A DNA stretch of 33,764 nt from Pseudomonadota bacterium (GTDB taxonomy: Bacteria; Pseudomonadota; Alphaproteobacteria; Rhizobiales; Devosiaceae). The notes under the pieces were generated by a model. The model saw only the letters and a program-made list of their open reading frames with translations, was not told the DNA's origin and did not search any database. Position numbers and translations under genes: made by a program. The stretch is taken from the NCBI GenBank assembly GCA_023431205.1, contig JAEYXQ010000049.1:1-33764 (forward strand). The letters run 5' to 3'. This document shows, piece after piece, positions 8,632 through 16,887 of this stretch; position 1 is the first letter of the stretch; the number at the start of each line of letters is the position of its first letter.

Positions 8632-9372
8632 CTAGAGGCCGAGTACCATTTTCAGGCCCACGGCGGCGAGGAAGAACAGGATCATGCGATCAAAGGCGCG
8701 GCGGCTGAGGCGGGCGCCGAGCCACTGGCCGACCGGCATGAACAGGAAGATCGGCACGAGGGCCAGGACGCCCTGCAGCATCCATTCGGGCTGCAGCACC
8801 CCTGCCACCCAGAGCGACGGCAGTTGCACCGCGGCAAGGACGAAGAACATGGCGGAGACGGCAAACACCATGGCGTCGCGGTCGAGCGCCATGGCGTGTA
8901 TATAGGTCATGCCGATGGGCCCGGAGACGCCGGTGGCGCCCTGGAGGATGCCGCCGCCGATGCCGGTGAAGGGTGCAAGGCGCTTGGCCAGCGGCAGGGA
9001 CAGCGACCAGTGCGGGGTGGCGAGGCGGAGGCCCACATAGGTGAGGAGCAGGCAGCCGAGGCCGAGGACAAGCAGGCGCTCGGGCAGGCTGGTGAGAGCC
9101 CAGGTCCCGAGGGCGATGCCGATGGCGCCGGCAACCAGGAAGACCGGCATGAAGGCGAGGCGCGGATTGCCCGCTTCGCGGCGGAAGCGCCAGACCTGCC
9201 AGGCATTGGTGGCGATCAGCGGAATGACCATCAGCCCGATCGCGTGCTGCAGGCCAAAGAAGGCGGTGATCACCGGCAGGGCGATCAGCGGCAGGCCCAT
9301 GCCCGAGGCACCCTTGACGACCGCACCGGTGCCGAGCGCCAGCAGCATCACCAGAATGCCGGTCCAATCCAT
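8632..9372 (-). CDS. TauE/SafE (TSUP) family permease
   Basis: A 246-residue integral membrane protein with about eight hydrophobic segments, beginning MDWTGILVMLLALG and followed by the family-typical VKGASGMGLPLIALP. TauE/SafE proteins move small anions, such as sulfite, sulfoacetate or other organic acids, across the inner membrane. AGGA and GAGGGAA lie just before the ATG. It points away from tctC across a 209-base control region that carries an operator and back-to-back TTGACA hexamers. Its stop is 72 bases before the oxidoreductase start, which has its own operator. Placed here it probably exports or imports the substrate or a by-product of the pathway. Confidence 0.8.
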   Translation of the reverse strand: MDWTGILVMLLALGTGAVVKGASGMGLPLIALPVITAFFGLQHAIGLMVIPLIATNAWQVWRFRREAGNPRLAFMPVFLVAGAIGIALGTWALTSLPERLLVLGLGCLLLTYVGLRLATPHWSLSLPLAKRLAPFTGIGGGILQGATGVSGPIGMTYIHAMALDRDAMVFAVSAMFFVLAAVQLPSLWVAGVLQPEWMLQGVLALVPIFLFMPVGQWLGARLSRRAFDRMILFFLAAVGLKMVLGL

Positions 9373-9466
9373 TCCTGTTCCCTCGCCGGTTCGTCACGCC
9401 GGCACATTGCAGGCGGATCGGGCCGCAACCGCCTGACAGCGGCCAAAATCTGCCGGTGCCGGAGCG

Positions 9467-9501
9467 CTGTCAAGCTAACCGTGTGGTTAGTTGGTTGACA
9501 G
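9467..9501. promoter_or_regulatory. Divergent promoter/operator between the TauE/SafE gene and tctC
   Basis: CTAACCGTGTGGTTAG (9475-9490) is a near-perfect palindrome of 6-4-6 bases. It is flanked by TTGACA at 9495-9500 on the plus strand and TTGACA at 9468-9473 on the minus strand, both consensus -35 hexamers facing outward. The -10 boxes are weak: CACTCT on plus and GATTTT on minus, each at 17 bases. A repressor on the palindrome would block both promoters. The same 16-base pattern is found at 8578-8593. Confidence 0.7.
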
Positions 9502-9581
9502 CGTCGTTTGCCGGCAGCACTCTTGGGCGGACGGCCGAAGACGGAAACCGCGCGGCCGCAGGAAAAAACGGGAGGACTTGA

Positions 9582-10619
9582 ATGTCTCGATTGACCCGCT
9601 CTTTGCTGGCGATGACGCCGGCTTTGATGCTGACGACCGGCTTCGCCATGGCCCAGGAATGGCAGCCTGAGCGGCCGATCAACCTGATCGTGCCGTGGGG
9701 CGCCGGCGGCTCGACCGACCAGGTGACCCGCGTGACCGCCCCCATTCTCGCCGAGGCGCTCGGCGTCGAGGTGGTGGTGGTGAACCAGCCCGGCGCTTCG
9801 GGGGCCATCGGCACCCAGGAAGTGCTGAACGCGCCGAAGGATGGCTACACCTGGACCGCCAACGCCATCGCCAACAACGCCACCTATGCGGTGACGGGCC
9901 TGCTCGAGAACACCAATATCGACGACTGGCACATCTATCTGTCGGTCGCCAACGTGCCGGTGGTGAGCGTGCCGGTGGACAGCGAGTTCGAGGATTTCGG
10001 GCAGTTGCTGGAGGCCTTCAAGGCGCGCGGGCAGGAGATCACGGTGGCGACCGCCGGCATCACCTCCTCGGGCGGCACCGCCATCGCCGCGCTGAGCGGG
10101 GCGGCCGACGGGTTCGACTACAACATGATCACCTATGACGGCGGTGGGCCGGCGGCGATCGCCACCGCCTCCGGTGAAGCCATGGTGACGACGCAGCTGG
10201 CAGTGGAGCAGACCGAACTGATCCGTGGCGGGCGCCTCAAGGCCCTGGCGGTATTGTCCGACGAACCTCTGGTGCTCGATGGCGCCGAGCCGATCCCGCC
10301 GATCACCGAGTGGCTGCCGGAGATGGAACTGGCGCCGGACTATTTCGGCATCTTCATCCCGCGCGGCGTGCCGGATGAGGTGGTCGCCACCGTCGACCGT
10401 ATCTGGGCCGACCAGGTGATGAACTCGGAAGCGCTCAAGACCTATGCGGAAACCTATGGCGCGGTGTTTGCCCCGTCCTTCGGGGACGAGGCACGGGCCC
10501 TGGCGATGCCAGTGGTGATCCTCGAGGCCTGCGATGCGGTCGAGCGTGGCGAGGCGGTGAATGACCCCTCGACCATCGGCATCGACTGCGAGACGCGCAC
10601 GGAAGTCGGCGCCAACTGA
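9582..10619 (+). CDS. tctC: Tripartite tricarboxylate transporter substrate-binding protein (TctC/Bug family)
   Basis: Periplasmic binding protein that captures a carboxylate and delivers it to the TctAB membrane unit. The 345-residue precursor has a signal peptide ending near AMA at residue 24, followed by the Bug-family opening PERPINLIVPWGAGGSTDQ, where the loop binds a carboxylate through backbone amides. The second conserved segment is NQPGASGAIGTQEV near residue 70. GGGAGGA lies five bases before the ATG. It heads the order tctC-tctB-tctA-tetR, with 148 bases of repeat sequence before tctB. Bug proteins bind di- and tricarboxylates, aromatic acids or amino acids, so the ligand cannot be named. 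The operator upstream suggests substrate induction. Confidence 0.9.
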   Translation: MSRLTRSLLAMTPALMLTTGFAMAQEWQPERPINLIVPWGAGGSTDQVTRVTAPILAEALGVEVVVVNQPGASGAIGTQEVLNAPKDGYTWTANAIANNATYAVTGLLENTNIDDWHIYLSVANVPVVSVPVDSEFEDFGQLLEAFKARGQEITVATAGITSSGGTAIAALSGAADGFDYNMITYDGGGPAAIATASGEAMVTTQLAVEQTELIRGGRLKALAVLSDEPLVLDGAEPIPPITEWLPEMELAPDYFGIFIPRGVPDEVVATVDRIWADQVMNSEALKTYAETYGAVFAPSFGDEARALAMPVVILEACDAVERGEAVNDPSTIGIDCETRTEVGAN

Positions 10620-10635
10620 GGCGTTGGGTGTTTGC

Positions 10636-10730
10636 CCTCCCTCCCCCTGGAAGGGGGGCCGGGTGAGGGTTGCTCGTTCAGCCCTTATCGACGCCCCACC
10701 CCCGACCCCTCCCCTCAAGGGGGAGGGGAG
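10636..10730. repeat. Two CTCCCC..GGGGAG hairpins between tctC and tctB
   Basis: The first element has CTCCCCCT, GGA, AGGGGGG (about 10640-10657). The second has ACCCCTCCCCT, CA, AGGGGGAGGGG (about 10704-10727). Both belong to the family seen at 5135-5158 and 13487-13508. Hairpins after a binding-protein gene and before the membrane genes commonly protect the upstream mRNA and raise binding-protein dose; that role is inferred here. Confidence 0.7.
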
Positions 10731-10767
10731 ACCTGAACCAAGCCCGAGTGCCTGTTGAGAAAGAACG

Positions 10768-11289
10768 ATGCACACACCCACTCACGATGAAGCTGTCCGC
10801 GCACGAGCGGACCTGATCACGGCGCTGGCCTTTGTGGCGCTGGGGCTGGTGGTGGTGTACCTTTCCTGGACCATGCCCCGGCTGGAGGCGCGCCGGATTC
10901 ATCCGGCGACGATCCCCGGGCTGGTTCCCCTTATCCTCGGTGGTGCGCTGACGCTGTGCGGCGGATTGCTGGCGTATCGATCAGCCAATCTGGCACAGCC
11001 GGGTGCCTGGGCCGGGCTGTGGCAACGGCTGACCTCGTGGAGCTATGCCCGCGTCGGGCTGGTGCTGACGCTGTGCCTCGTTCATACGCTGGTGCTGCTC
11101 GGCAACATGCCGTTCTGGCTGGCTTCAGCTCTGTTCATCTTCGCCTTCATCATGCTGTTCGAGACCGTGCTGGCGGAAACGCGCCGGCCGTTGCTCTCCA
11201 GCCTGTTGTGGGCGCTCGCCATCGCCGTCGTCGCGAGCGGCGGCATCTTCTACGTCTTCGAGCGCATCTTTCTCGTGCGCCTGCCCTAG
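10768..11289 (+). CDS. tctB: Tripartite tricarboxylate transporter small membrane subunit (TctB family)
   Basis: A 173-residue inner-membrane protein with four hydrophobic segments, roughly at residues 12-30, 47-67, 90-108 and 118-168. The pattern matches TctB: a short charged N terminus, a YLSWTMPRLEARRIHPATIPGL-type loop after the first segment, and a C-terminal hydrophobic hairpin. It forms the membrane complex with TctA. Its stop is 9 bases before tctA. The ribosome site (GAGAAAG) is modest. TctB proteins are poorly conserved, so the call rests partly on position between tctC and tctA. Confidence 0.85.
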   Translation: MHTPTHDEAVRARADLITALAFVALGLVVVYLSWTMPRLEARRIHPATIPGLVPLILGGALTLCGGLLAYRSANLAQPGAWAGLWQRLTSWSYARVGLVLTLCLVHTLVLLGNMPFWLASALFIFAFIMLFETVLAETRRPLLSSLLWALAIAVVASGGIFYVFERIFLVRLP

Positions 11290-11298
11290 GACCAGCCC

Positions 11299-12825
11299 AT
11301 GTTTGAAGGTCTCTCGCTGCTCGGTCAGGGCGTCGTCCACTTCCTCACTCCCGGCGCGCTGTTCAACGTCGCCTGGGCAACGCTGCTCGGCGTGGTGATC
11401 GGCATCCTGCCCGGACTGACCGCCACCATGGGCGTGGCGCTGCTAGTGACGCTGACCTACAAGATGGCACCCGACCAGGCGATCCTGACGCTGATGTGCG
11501 TCTATCTCGGGGCCATCTATGGGGGCAGCCGCACTGCCATTCTGCTCAACATCCCCGGCACGCCCGCCAATGCGGCGGCAACGCTGGACGGCCATCCGCT
11601 GGCACAGAGCGGCAAAGCGGGGCTGGCCATGGGGCTTGCCACCACCTCCTCGACCCTCGGCACGCTGGTGGGCATCTTCTTCCTCGCCATCATCGCGCCG
11701 ATGCTGGCCGAGGCGGCGCTGAAGTTCGGCAGCTACGAATTCTTCTGGCTGGCACTGTTCGGGGTGGTGATCTCGGGCCAGATGACAGGCAGCGACACCC
11801 CGATCAAGGGCTATATCGCCGGCATTCTCGGGCTGTTGATCGCCATGATCGGCATGGAGACGCTGCATGCCTTCCAGCGCTTCACCTTCGGCATTCCCGG
11901 CCTCGGCGGCGGCATCGACCTGATTCCGGCCATGGTGGGTGCGTTCGGCCTCGCCGAAATCCTGTCGAGCCTGAAGCGATCGGCAGTGGCCCATATCGCG
12001 CCCGTCAACGACCGCGTGGTGCCGCGGCTGAGGGAAATTTTCCAGTACTGGAAGACCATCATTCGCTCCGGCATCATCGGCACCTTTGTCGGCATCATCC
12101 CCGGAGTTGGCGAAGACGTGGGCTCCTGGAGCTCGTATGCGGCGGCCAAGAAGCTGTCCAAGCACCCCGAGGAATTCGGCAAGGGTTCGCAGGAAGGCCT
12201 GATTGCCGCCGAAACCGGCGACAACGCGGTGGTTTCGGCCGCCATGATCCCGACGCTCACCCTGGCGCTGCCGGGTTCGGCCGCCGCAGCGGTGCTGATC
12301 GCGGCGATGATGATCCACGGCATCCGGCCAGGCCCGATGCTGATGACCGAGAACCCAGTGTTCCTCTACCAGGTAGTGGCGATGCTGCTGCTGGCAACGA
12401 TCGCCAACCTGATCTTCGGGCTGTCGCTGACCAAGCTGTTCATCAAGGTGCTGCAGGTGCCCCGCGAGAGGCTGATGGCAGTGATCTACATCCTGTGCGT
12501 GGTCGGCTCCTTTGCCATCACCCAGCGCATGTTCGACGTCTACGTGATGCTGATCTTCGGGGTCGGCGGGTTCATCCTGAGGGAAATGAAGTACCCGATG
12601 GCACCCCTGGTGCTGGGCATCGTGCTCGGAGACCTGCTCGACCTCAACCTGCGGCGCGGACTGATGCTGACCAATGGCGATCCGACGCCTTTCTTTACGC
12701 GCCCGATCAGCGCTGTTATCTGCCTCGTCATCGTCCTTACCATCCTGATGTCCATTCCTGCGGTGTCACGTCGTGTCCGAGCCCTCTTCACCCGTGATCG
12801 CACGGCCGCCGCAGCCCAACGCTGA
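11299..12825 (+). CDS. tctA: Tripartite tricarboxylate transporter large membrane subunit (TctA family)
   Basis: A 508-residue permease with about 11-12 hydrophobic segments. It has the family hallmarks GILPGLTATMGVALL near residue 35, the YGGSRTAILLNIPGTP segment near residue 73, and GIIPGVGEDVGSWSSYAAAKK near residue 270. TctA forms the ion-coupled translocation pathway and takes substrate from TctC. The length is normal for the family. The last 53 bases overlap the TetR gene, so both are probably on one transcript. Confidence 0.93.
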   Translation: MFEGLSLLGQGVVHFLTPGALFNVAWATLLGVVIGILPGLTATMGVALLVTLTYKMAPDQAILTLMCVYLGAIYGGSRTAILLNIPGTPANAAATLDGHPLAQSGKAGLAMGLATTSSTLGTLVGIFFLAIIAPMLAEAALKFGSYEFFWLALFGVVISGQMTGSDTPIKGYIAGILGLLIAMIGMETLHAFQRFTFGIPGLGGGIDLIPAMVGAFGLAEILSSLKRSAVAHIAPVNDRVVPRLREIFQYWKTIIRSGIIGTFVGIIPGVGEDVGSWSSYAAAKKLSKHPEEFGKGSQEGLIAAETGDNAVVSAAMIPTLTLALPGSAAAAVLIAAMMIHGIRPGPMLMTENPVFLYQVVAMLLLATIANLIFGLSLTKLFIKVLQVPRERLMAVIYILCVVGSFAITQRMFDVYVMLIFGVGGFILREMKYPMAPLVLGIVLGDLLDLNLRRGLMLTNGDPTPFFTRPISAVICLVIVLTILMSIPAVSRRVRALFTRDRTAAAAQR

Positions 12826-13459
12826 GCCGGCCAAGCGCACCCGCAACTCCGCCCGCACCAAGGCCGCCATCCTCGTGGCGGGACGGGCGGAATTTGCGGA
12901 GCGAGGCTTTGAGGGAGCGCGGGTGGACGCCATTGCCGAACGGGCCGGGGCCAACAAAAGGCTGCTCTACCACTATTTCGGCAACAAGGAGGACCTCTAC
13001 CGGGCGGTGCTGCTCGATGCCTACGAGGAAATCCGCCGCGGCGAGCGGGCGCTGAGCCTTGACCAGTACAGCCCCGTCGATGCCATGGACCGGCTGGTGC
13101 GCTTCACTTTCCGGCATTTTCTCGCCAATCCCTGGTTCCCGCGCCTGCTCGGCACCGAGAACATCGAGAACGCCCGCTTCCTCAAGACCCTGCCGGACAT
13201 CAAGGCGCTGCACTCGCCGCTGGTGGGGCAGATCACCGCCATCCTCAAGCGCGGCGCCGAGAGCGGCATCTTCCGGCGCGATGTCGATCCGGTGCAGCTT
13301 TATATCTCGATTGCCGCGCTCGGCTTCTTCTATGTGTCGAACATGGCCACGCTGAGCGTGATCTTCGACCGCGACCTCAGTGGCGTCGCCATGGTGCAGG
13401 AACGGGAGGCGCAGGCGGTGCAGATGGTGATCGATTATCTGAAGACGCAGCCGGAGTAG
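12773..13459 (+). CDS. TetR/AcrR family transcriptional regulator
   Basis: A 228-residue repressor. After a proline-rich N-terminal tail, the TetR DNA-binding domain runs from about residue 24 to 80, with the recognition helix in GANKRLLYHYFGNKEDLYRA. The C-terminal helical domain (about 95-225) should bind the inducer and dimerise. The start is GTG inside the tctA coding region; translational coupling is likely because no good ribosome site is visible. As the only regulator in the locus it is the prime candidate for the paired palindromes at 8578-8593 and 9475-9490. Expression on the transporter transcript would give negative autoregulation. Confidence 0.88.
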   Translation: MSEPSSPVIARPPQPNAEPAKRTRNSARTKAAILVAGRAEFAERGFEGARVDAIAERAGANKRLLYHYFGNKEDLYRAVLLDAYEEIRRGERALSLDQYSPVDAMDRLVRFTFRHFLANPWFPRLLGTENIENARFLKTLPDIKALHSPLVGQITAILKRGAESGIFRRDVDPVQLYISIAALGFFYVSNMATLSVIFDRDLSGVAMVQEREAQAVQMVIDYLKTQPE

Positions 13460-13476
13460 CGGTGCGTCAGTGCGGG

Positions 13477-13695
13477 CACCCCCACCTTACCTCCCCCTGA
13501 AGGGGGGGATGAGAGATTGGGGTCGTGGGAGCACGTCGTCGTGGGGGTGGAGGCCGCGACCTCGTCCTTCGACAGGCTCAGGATGAGGTCTACGGGAGGT
13601 CAGCGCAAGTGAGGCTTCGGGCGGCTCGATCGTGACCGCGACCCCCGCTTTCGCGGGGGCAGGCTCTCGTGGTTCGACGGGCTCACCATTGGGTC
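13477..13695. repeat. Repeat cluster after the TetR gene (four hairpin elements)
   Basis: The stretch holds no gene. It contains a long inverted pair CACCCCCAC (13477-13485) and GTGGGGGTG (13541-13549) enclosing a CTCCCCCTGAAGGGGGG element. Next comes a 33-nt unit in the TCCT/AGGA form (13558-13590). A CCCCCGC, TTTC, GCGGGGG hairpin follows (13642-13659), and then a divergent 33-nt unit in the TGGT/ACCA form (13663-13695). The last hairpin lies 10 bases from the 3' end of engB on the other strand, so the cluster separates two convergent units and may end both transcripts, though no T-run follows. Confidence 0.75.
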
Positions 13696-13705
13696 TATCG
13701 CAAAC

Positions 13706-14356
13706 CTACCCTTCGAGCAGTTGCGCGATTTCGGTGCGGAGGTCGGCGATGCCGTCACCCTTTACCGACGAGGTGAGGATCAGGCGGGGGTGGGCGGCCG
13801 GACGCTTGCTGATGGCCGCTTCGGTGGCGCGGATGGCGGCGTCGAGATCGCTGCGACCGGGCTTGTCGCCCTTGGTGAGCACGACCTGATAGCTGACGGC
13901 AGCGCGGTCGAGTTCGTTCATCACCGAAAGATCGTTGTCCTTGGGGCCGTGGCGGCCGTCGACCAGCACGTAGACCCGGCGCAGGGTGGCGCGGCCGATG
14001 AGATACTGATGGATCAGCCTGGTCCAGGCGCGGACCTTGTCCTCCGGAGCCTTGGCAAACCCATAGCCGGGCATGTCGACCAGCCGGAGGGCCTCGGTTG
14101 CGCTTTCGAAGATGTTGAGTTCCTGGGTGCGGCCCGGCGTGTTTGAGGTGCGGGCCAGCGCCGAGGTGCCGCACAGGGCATTGATCAGGCTCGACTTGCC
14201 GACATTCGAGCGACCGGCAAAGGCAACCTCGACCCGGTCCATCGGCGGCAGGTCGGCGATGCGCACACAACCCTTCACAAACACGAAGGGTCGGGCGAAC
14301 AGCAGCCGGGCGCGTTCGATGGCTTCGGGCGGAAAGTCGGGGCGGTCGATCGGCAT
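13706..14356 (-). CDS. engB: Ribosome biogenesis GTP-binding protein EngB (YihA/YsxC)
   Basis: Essential GTPase for assembly of the large ribosomal subunit. The 216-residue protein shows all five G motifs: GRSNVGKSS (G1, about residue 46), TSNTPGRTQ (G2 region, about 70), DMPGYG (G3, about 90), TKGD (G4, about 155) and SSVKGDG (G5, about 190). The ATG at 14356 has GGAGA seven bases upstream; a longer open frame from there runs antisense to yidC and is not real. The gene follows yidC after a small hairpin, in the conserved order rpmH-rnpA-yidC-engB. Confidence 0.95.
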   Translation of the reverse strand: MPIDRPDFPPEAIERARLLFARPFVFVKGCVRIADLPPMDRVEVAFAGRSNVGKSSLINALCGTSALARTSNTPGRTQELNIFESATEALRLVDMPGYGFAKAPEDKVRAWTRLIHQYLIGRATLRRVYVLVDGRHGPKDNDLSVMNELDRAAVSYQVVLTKGDKPGRSDLDAAIRATEAAISKRPAAHPRLILTSSVKGDGIADLRTEIAQLLEG

Positions 14357-14374
14357 GGTGGTCTCCAGGCGAAA

Positions 14375-14394
14375 GAGGCGCCTTGCGGCGCCTC
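14375..14394 (-). terminator. Hairpin between yidC and engB
   Basis: Perfect eight-base stem, GAGGCGCC and GGCGCCTC, with a four-base loop, placed 10 bases after the yidC stop. On the minus strand it is followed by TTTCGCC, only three T, so it is a weak or partial terminator, or a stabilising end that lets some transcripts continue into engB. Confidence 0.5.
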
Positions 14395-14403
14395 CTGGTG
14401 GGA

Positions 14404-16233
14404 TCAGCTCTTGGTCGGCTGGGCCGGCTTGGGCTTGCGCCGGAAGCTGTCCATGATGTTGCCGAACAGGTTCACCTCGGCGCCATGGCGCTTCATGATG
14501 AACCACTGCTGGGCGATCGACAGCGTGTTGTTCCACGCCCAGTAGATCACCAGACCTGCCGGGAAAGTACCCAGCATGAAGGTGAAGATCACCGGCATCC
14601 AGTTGAAGATCATGGCCTGGGTCGGATCCGGCGGCGGCGGGTTGAGGCGCATCTGCACCCACATGGTGATGCCCATGATCACCGGCCAGATGCCGAGATG
14701 GAGGAAGCCACCCAGCACCGGCACCACGGTCGGATCCCACGGGATCAGGCCGAACAGGGTGAAGATGTTGGTCGGGTCGGGTGCGGCAAGGTCACGGATC
14801 CAGCCGAAGAACGGCGCGTGGCGCATGTCGAGGCTGATGAAGATGACGGTGTAGAGGGCAAAAAACACCGGGATCTGGATCAGCAGCGGCCAGCAACCGG
14901 AGAGTGGGTTGATCTTCTCCTTGCGGTAGAGCTCCATCATCGCCTGCTGCTGGGCAGCGCGGTCGTCCTTGAAGCGCTCCTGGATGGACTTCATTTCCGG
15001 CTGGACGCGGCGCATCGCGGCCATGGAGGCGTAGGAGCGGTTGGCGAGCGGGAAGAAGATCGCCTTGACGATCACGGTGACGGCCAGCACGGCGAGGCCG
15101 AAATTGCCGACGATGCCGTAGAGGAAGGTCAGCAGGTAGTACATCGGCTGGGTCAGGTACCAGAACCAGCCCCAGTCGATCAGCAGGTTCAGCCGGTCGA
15201 AGCCGTACTGGTCCTCATAGGCGCTGATGACCGCCTCTTCCTTGGCGCCGGCGAACAGGTAGCTCTCGCGGCTGGCGGTGCCGCCAGCGGGAACCACCAC
15301 CGGGGTCGTTTCGACATAGCTGGTCTGGTAGTCGTCGTATCCGGCGGCATTGTTCCAGCTCATGCGGGCGTTGAGCGCGGTGCCGGCAGGCGGCAACACG
15401 GCCGTCGCCCAGTATTTGTCGGAGAAACCAAGCCAGCCGGTGGTGTTCTCGAAGGTGGCCTGGCGGTCGTTCTGCAGGTCGGTGTACTTCTTGGACACGA
15501 GGTTGTTCGAGCCGAGAACGCCGTGGGGACCTTCATGCTGGATGAAGAAATTCTGCACCTTGGGCGTGTTGTGGCGGATCACCCGGGCATAGGGGTAGAG
15601 CGCGATGTCGCCGGCACCGGTGTTCTCGATCGTCTGCTCGACGGTGAACAGGTAGTGCTCGTCGACGGAGATGGTGCGGCGGAACACAAGGCCGGCACCG
15701 TTGTCCCAGGCCAGGGTGACCGGCGTTGCAGCCGTGAGCGTGGCGTTGTCGCCCTCAACCGTCCACACGGTCTGGGCGTCGGGCACGGCGATGCCGCTGC
15801 CGCTCGCCGCCACCCAGCCTTCTTCGGCGAAATAGGCATTGGGCAGGCCCTGAGGGGTCAGCAGCGTGATGATGGGGGAATCAGGGTCGACCGTCTCGCG
15901 ATACTGCTTGAGGCGCAGGTCGTCGATGCGGGCACCGGTGAGGTTGATCGAACCCTCGAGATCCTCGGTGTCGATAGTGACGCGCTGGCTGGCAGCGAGC
16001 GCCGCCTCGCGCGTCTCGAAGCCCTGGACGGACCCCGGAGCGGCGGGAACGGCGGCCTCGCCGGGGGTTGCCGGCGTGGCAAGGGTGGTGTCGGCACCGG
16101 CCTGCTGCGCCGCCGCGATCTCGGCCTGGCGCTGGGCCTGTTCGAGCTGCGGGCCGGCCACGAAATACTGCCAGCCGAACAGCACGAGCATGCTGAGCAC
16201 GATGGCAAGGATTACATTGCGATTGTCGGTCAT
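14404..16233 (-). CDS. yidC: Membrane protein insertase YidC
   Basis: Inserts and folds inner-membrane proteins, alone or with SecYEG. At 609 residues it has the Gram-negative layout. An N-terminal membrane anchor (about residues 7-26) is followed by a large periplasmic beta-sandwich domain (about 60-350). The C-terminal insertase core has five membrane segments, starting near LAVLAVTVIVKAIFFPLANRS (about 378). The conserved core arginine of the hydrophilic groove falls in this NRSYASMAAM region. The end is short and basic (RRKPKPAQPTKS). The start lies 7 bases after the rnpA stop, indicating one operon. Confidence 0.96.
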   Translation of the reverse strand: MTDNRNVILAIVLSMLVLFGWQYFVAGPQLEQAQRQAEIAAAQQAGADTTLATPATPGEAAVPAAPGSVQGFETREAALAASQRVTIDTEDLEGSINLTGARIDDLRLKQYRETVDPDSPIITLLTPQGLPNAYFAEEGWVAASGSGIAVPDAQTVWTVEGDNATLTAATPVTLAWDNGAGLVFRRTISVDEHYLFTVEQTIENTGAGDIALYPYARVIRHNTPKVQNFFIQHEGPHGVLGSNNLVSKKYTDLQNDRQATFENTTGWLGFSDKYWATAVLPPAGTALNARMSWNNAAGYDDYQTSYVETTPVVVPAGGTASRESYLFAGAKEEAVISAYEDQYGFDRLNLLIDWGWFWYLTQPMYYLLTFLYGIVGNFGLAVLAVTVIVKAIFFPLANRSYASMAAMRRVQPEMKSIQERFKDDRAAQQQAMMELYRKEKINPLSGCWPLLIQIPVFFALYTVIFISLDMRHAPFFGWIRDLAAPDPTNIFTLFGLIPWDPTVVPVLGGFLHLGIWPVIMGITMWVQMRLNPPPPDPTQAMIFNWMPVIFTFMLGTFPAGLVIYWAWNNTLSIAQQWFIMKRHGAEVNLFGNIMDSFRRKPKPAQPTKS

Positions 16234-16240
16234 TTGGCTG

Positions 16241-16636
16241 TCAGTTCCGTGGGCCGCGGCCGTGGGCAGAGCGCTCGCCGCCGGACCGGGGAGTGTGCAC
16301 GCGCTGGATCAGCGCGCCGAGGTCGGCAACAAGCTTGTCGAAGGGTTCGGCCAGCGCTTCGCGCCGCCCGACCAGCACATAGTCATGACCGACGCGAAAG
16401 TCACGCGCGCATGCTGCCGCAGCGGCGCGCAGGCGACGCTTTATGCGGTTGCGCTCGGGCGAGTTGCCGATTTTCTTGGTGACGGTGAAGCCGATGCCGG
16501 CTTCGTGCGCTGCGGCGGGCACGACCTGCAGGCCAAACGCAGACCGCCCGGCGCGATTGCCCCGGGCAGCCTTGAGAAACTGCGAACGTCTCGTCAGCCG
16601 GCGGAGCGGAGGCCGCACCGGGTCCATGGCCGACAT
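16241..16636 (-). CDS. rnpA: Ribonuclease P protein component
   Basis: Protein subunit that helps RNase P RNA cut the 5' leader from pre-tRNAs. The 131-residue protein is basic and carries the RNR signature KIGNSPERNRIKRRLR near residues 55-70. The second methionine (residue 4, MDPVRPPLRRL) is an equally good start. It lies 15 bases after rpmH and 7 before yidC. The C-terminal tail after about residue 115 (RSGGERSAHGRG) is longer than in many homologues and looks disordered. Confidence 0.95.
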   Translation of the reverse strand: MSAMDPVRPPLRRLTRRSQFLKAARGNRAGRSAFGLQVVPAAAHEAGIGFTVTKKIGNSPERNRIKRRLRAAAAACARDFRVGHDYVLVGRREALAEPFDKLVADLGALIQRVHTPRSGGERSAHGRGPRN

Positions 16637-16651
16637 CCGGCCAGGACGGCC

Positions 16652-16786
16652 TTAGGCCGAGAGCTTCTTGCGACCGTCGCGGCGGCGACGGTTCAGGATC
16701 GCGCGGCCGTCCTTGGTGGCCATACGGGCACGGAAACCGTGGCGACGGGCACGCACGAGCTTGGACGGCTGATAGGTACGCTTCAT
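16652..16786 (-). CDS. rpmH: 50S ribosomal protein L34
   Basis: A 44-residue, very basic large-subunit protein with the invariant opening MKRTYQPSKLVRARRHGFRA and ending GRKKLSA. It is the first gene of the rpmH-rnpA-yidC operon. An in-frame upstream ATG at 16834 is ignored because the family begins at MKRTYQP. The 101-base leader to the promoter at 16888-16916 has no other gene. Confidence 0.98.
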   Translation of the reverse strand: MKRTYQPSKLVRARRHGFRARMATKDGRAILNRRRRDGRKKLSA

Positions 16787-16887
16787 GACATCAAACCGCG
16801 GCGGGCGCGGTTCCTCTTTTCTGGCTGCTTGCAAGCAAAATCGGGTGCACGCGCCGGACAGCCGTCCCGCGCAGCGCGTTGGTGGGG

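Noticed and set aside
7381..9498. Long plus-strand frame across the oxidoreductase and TauE/SafE genes
   Set aside because: It spans two well-supported minus-strand genes and their intergenic operator, has no recognisable domain, and is a composition shadow. The same applies to 6087-7541 and to 14383-16482 (opposite yidC).
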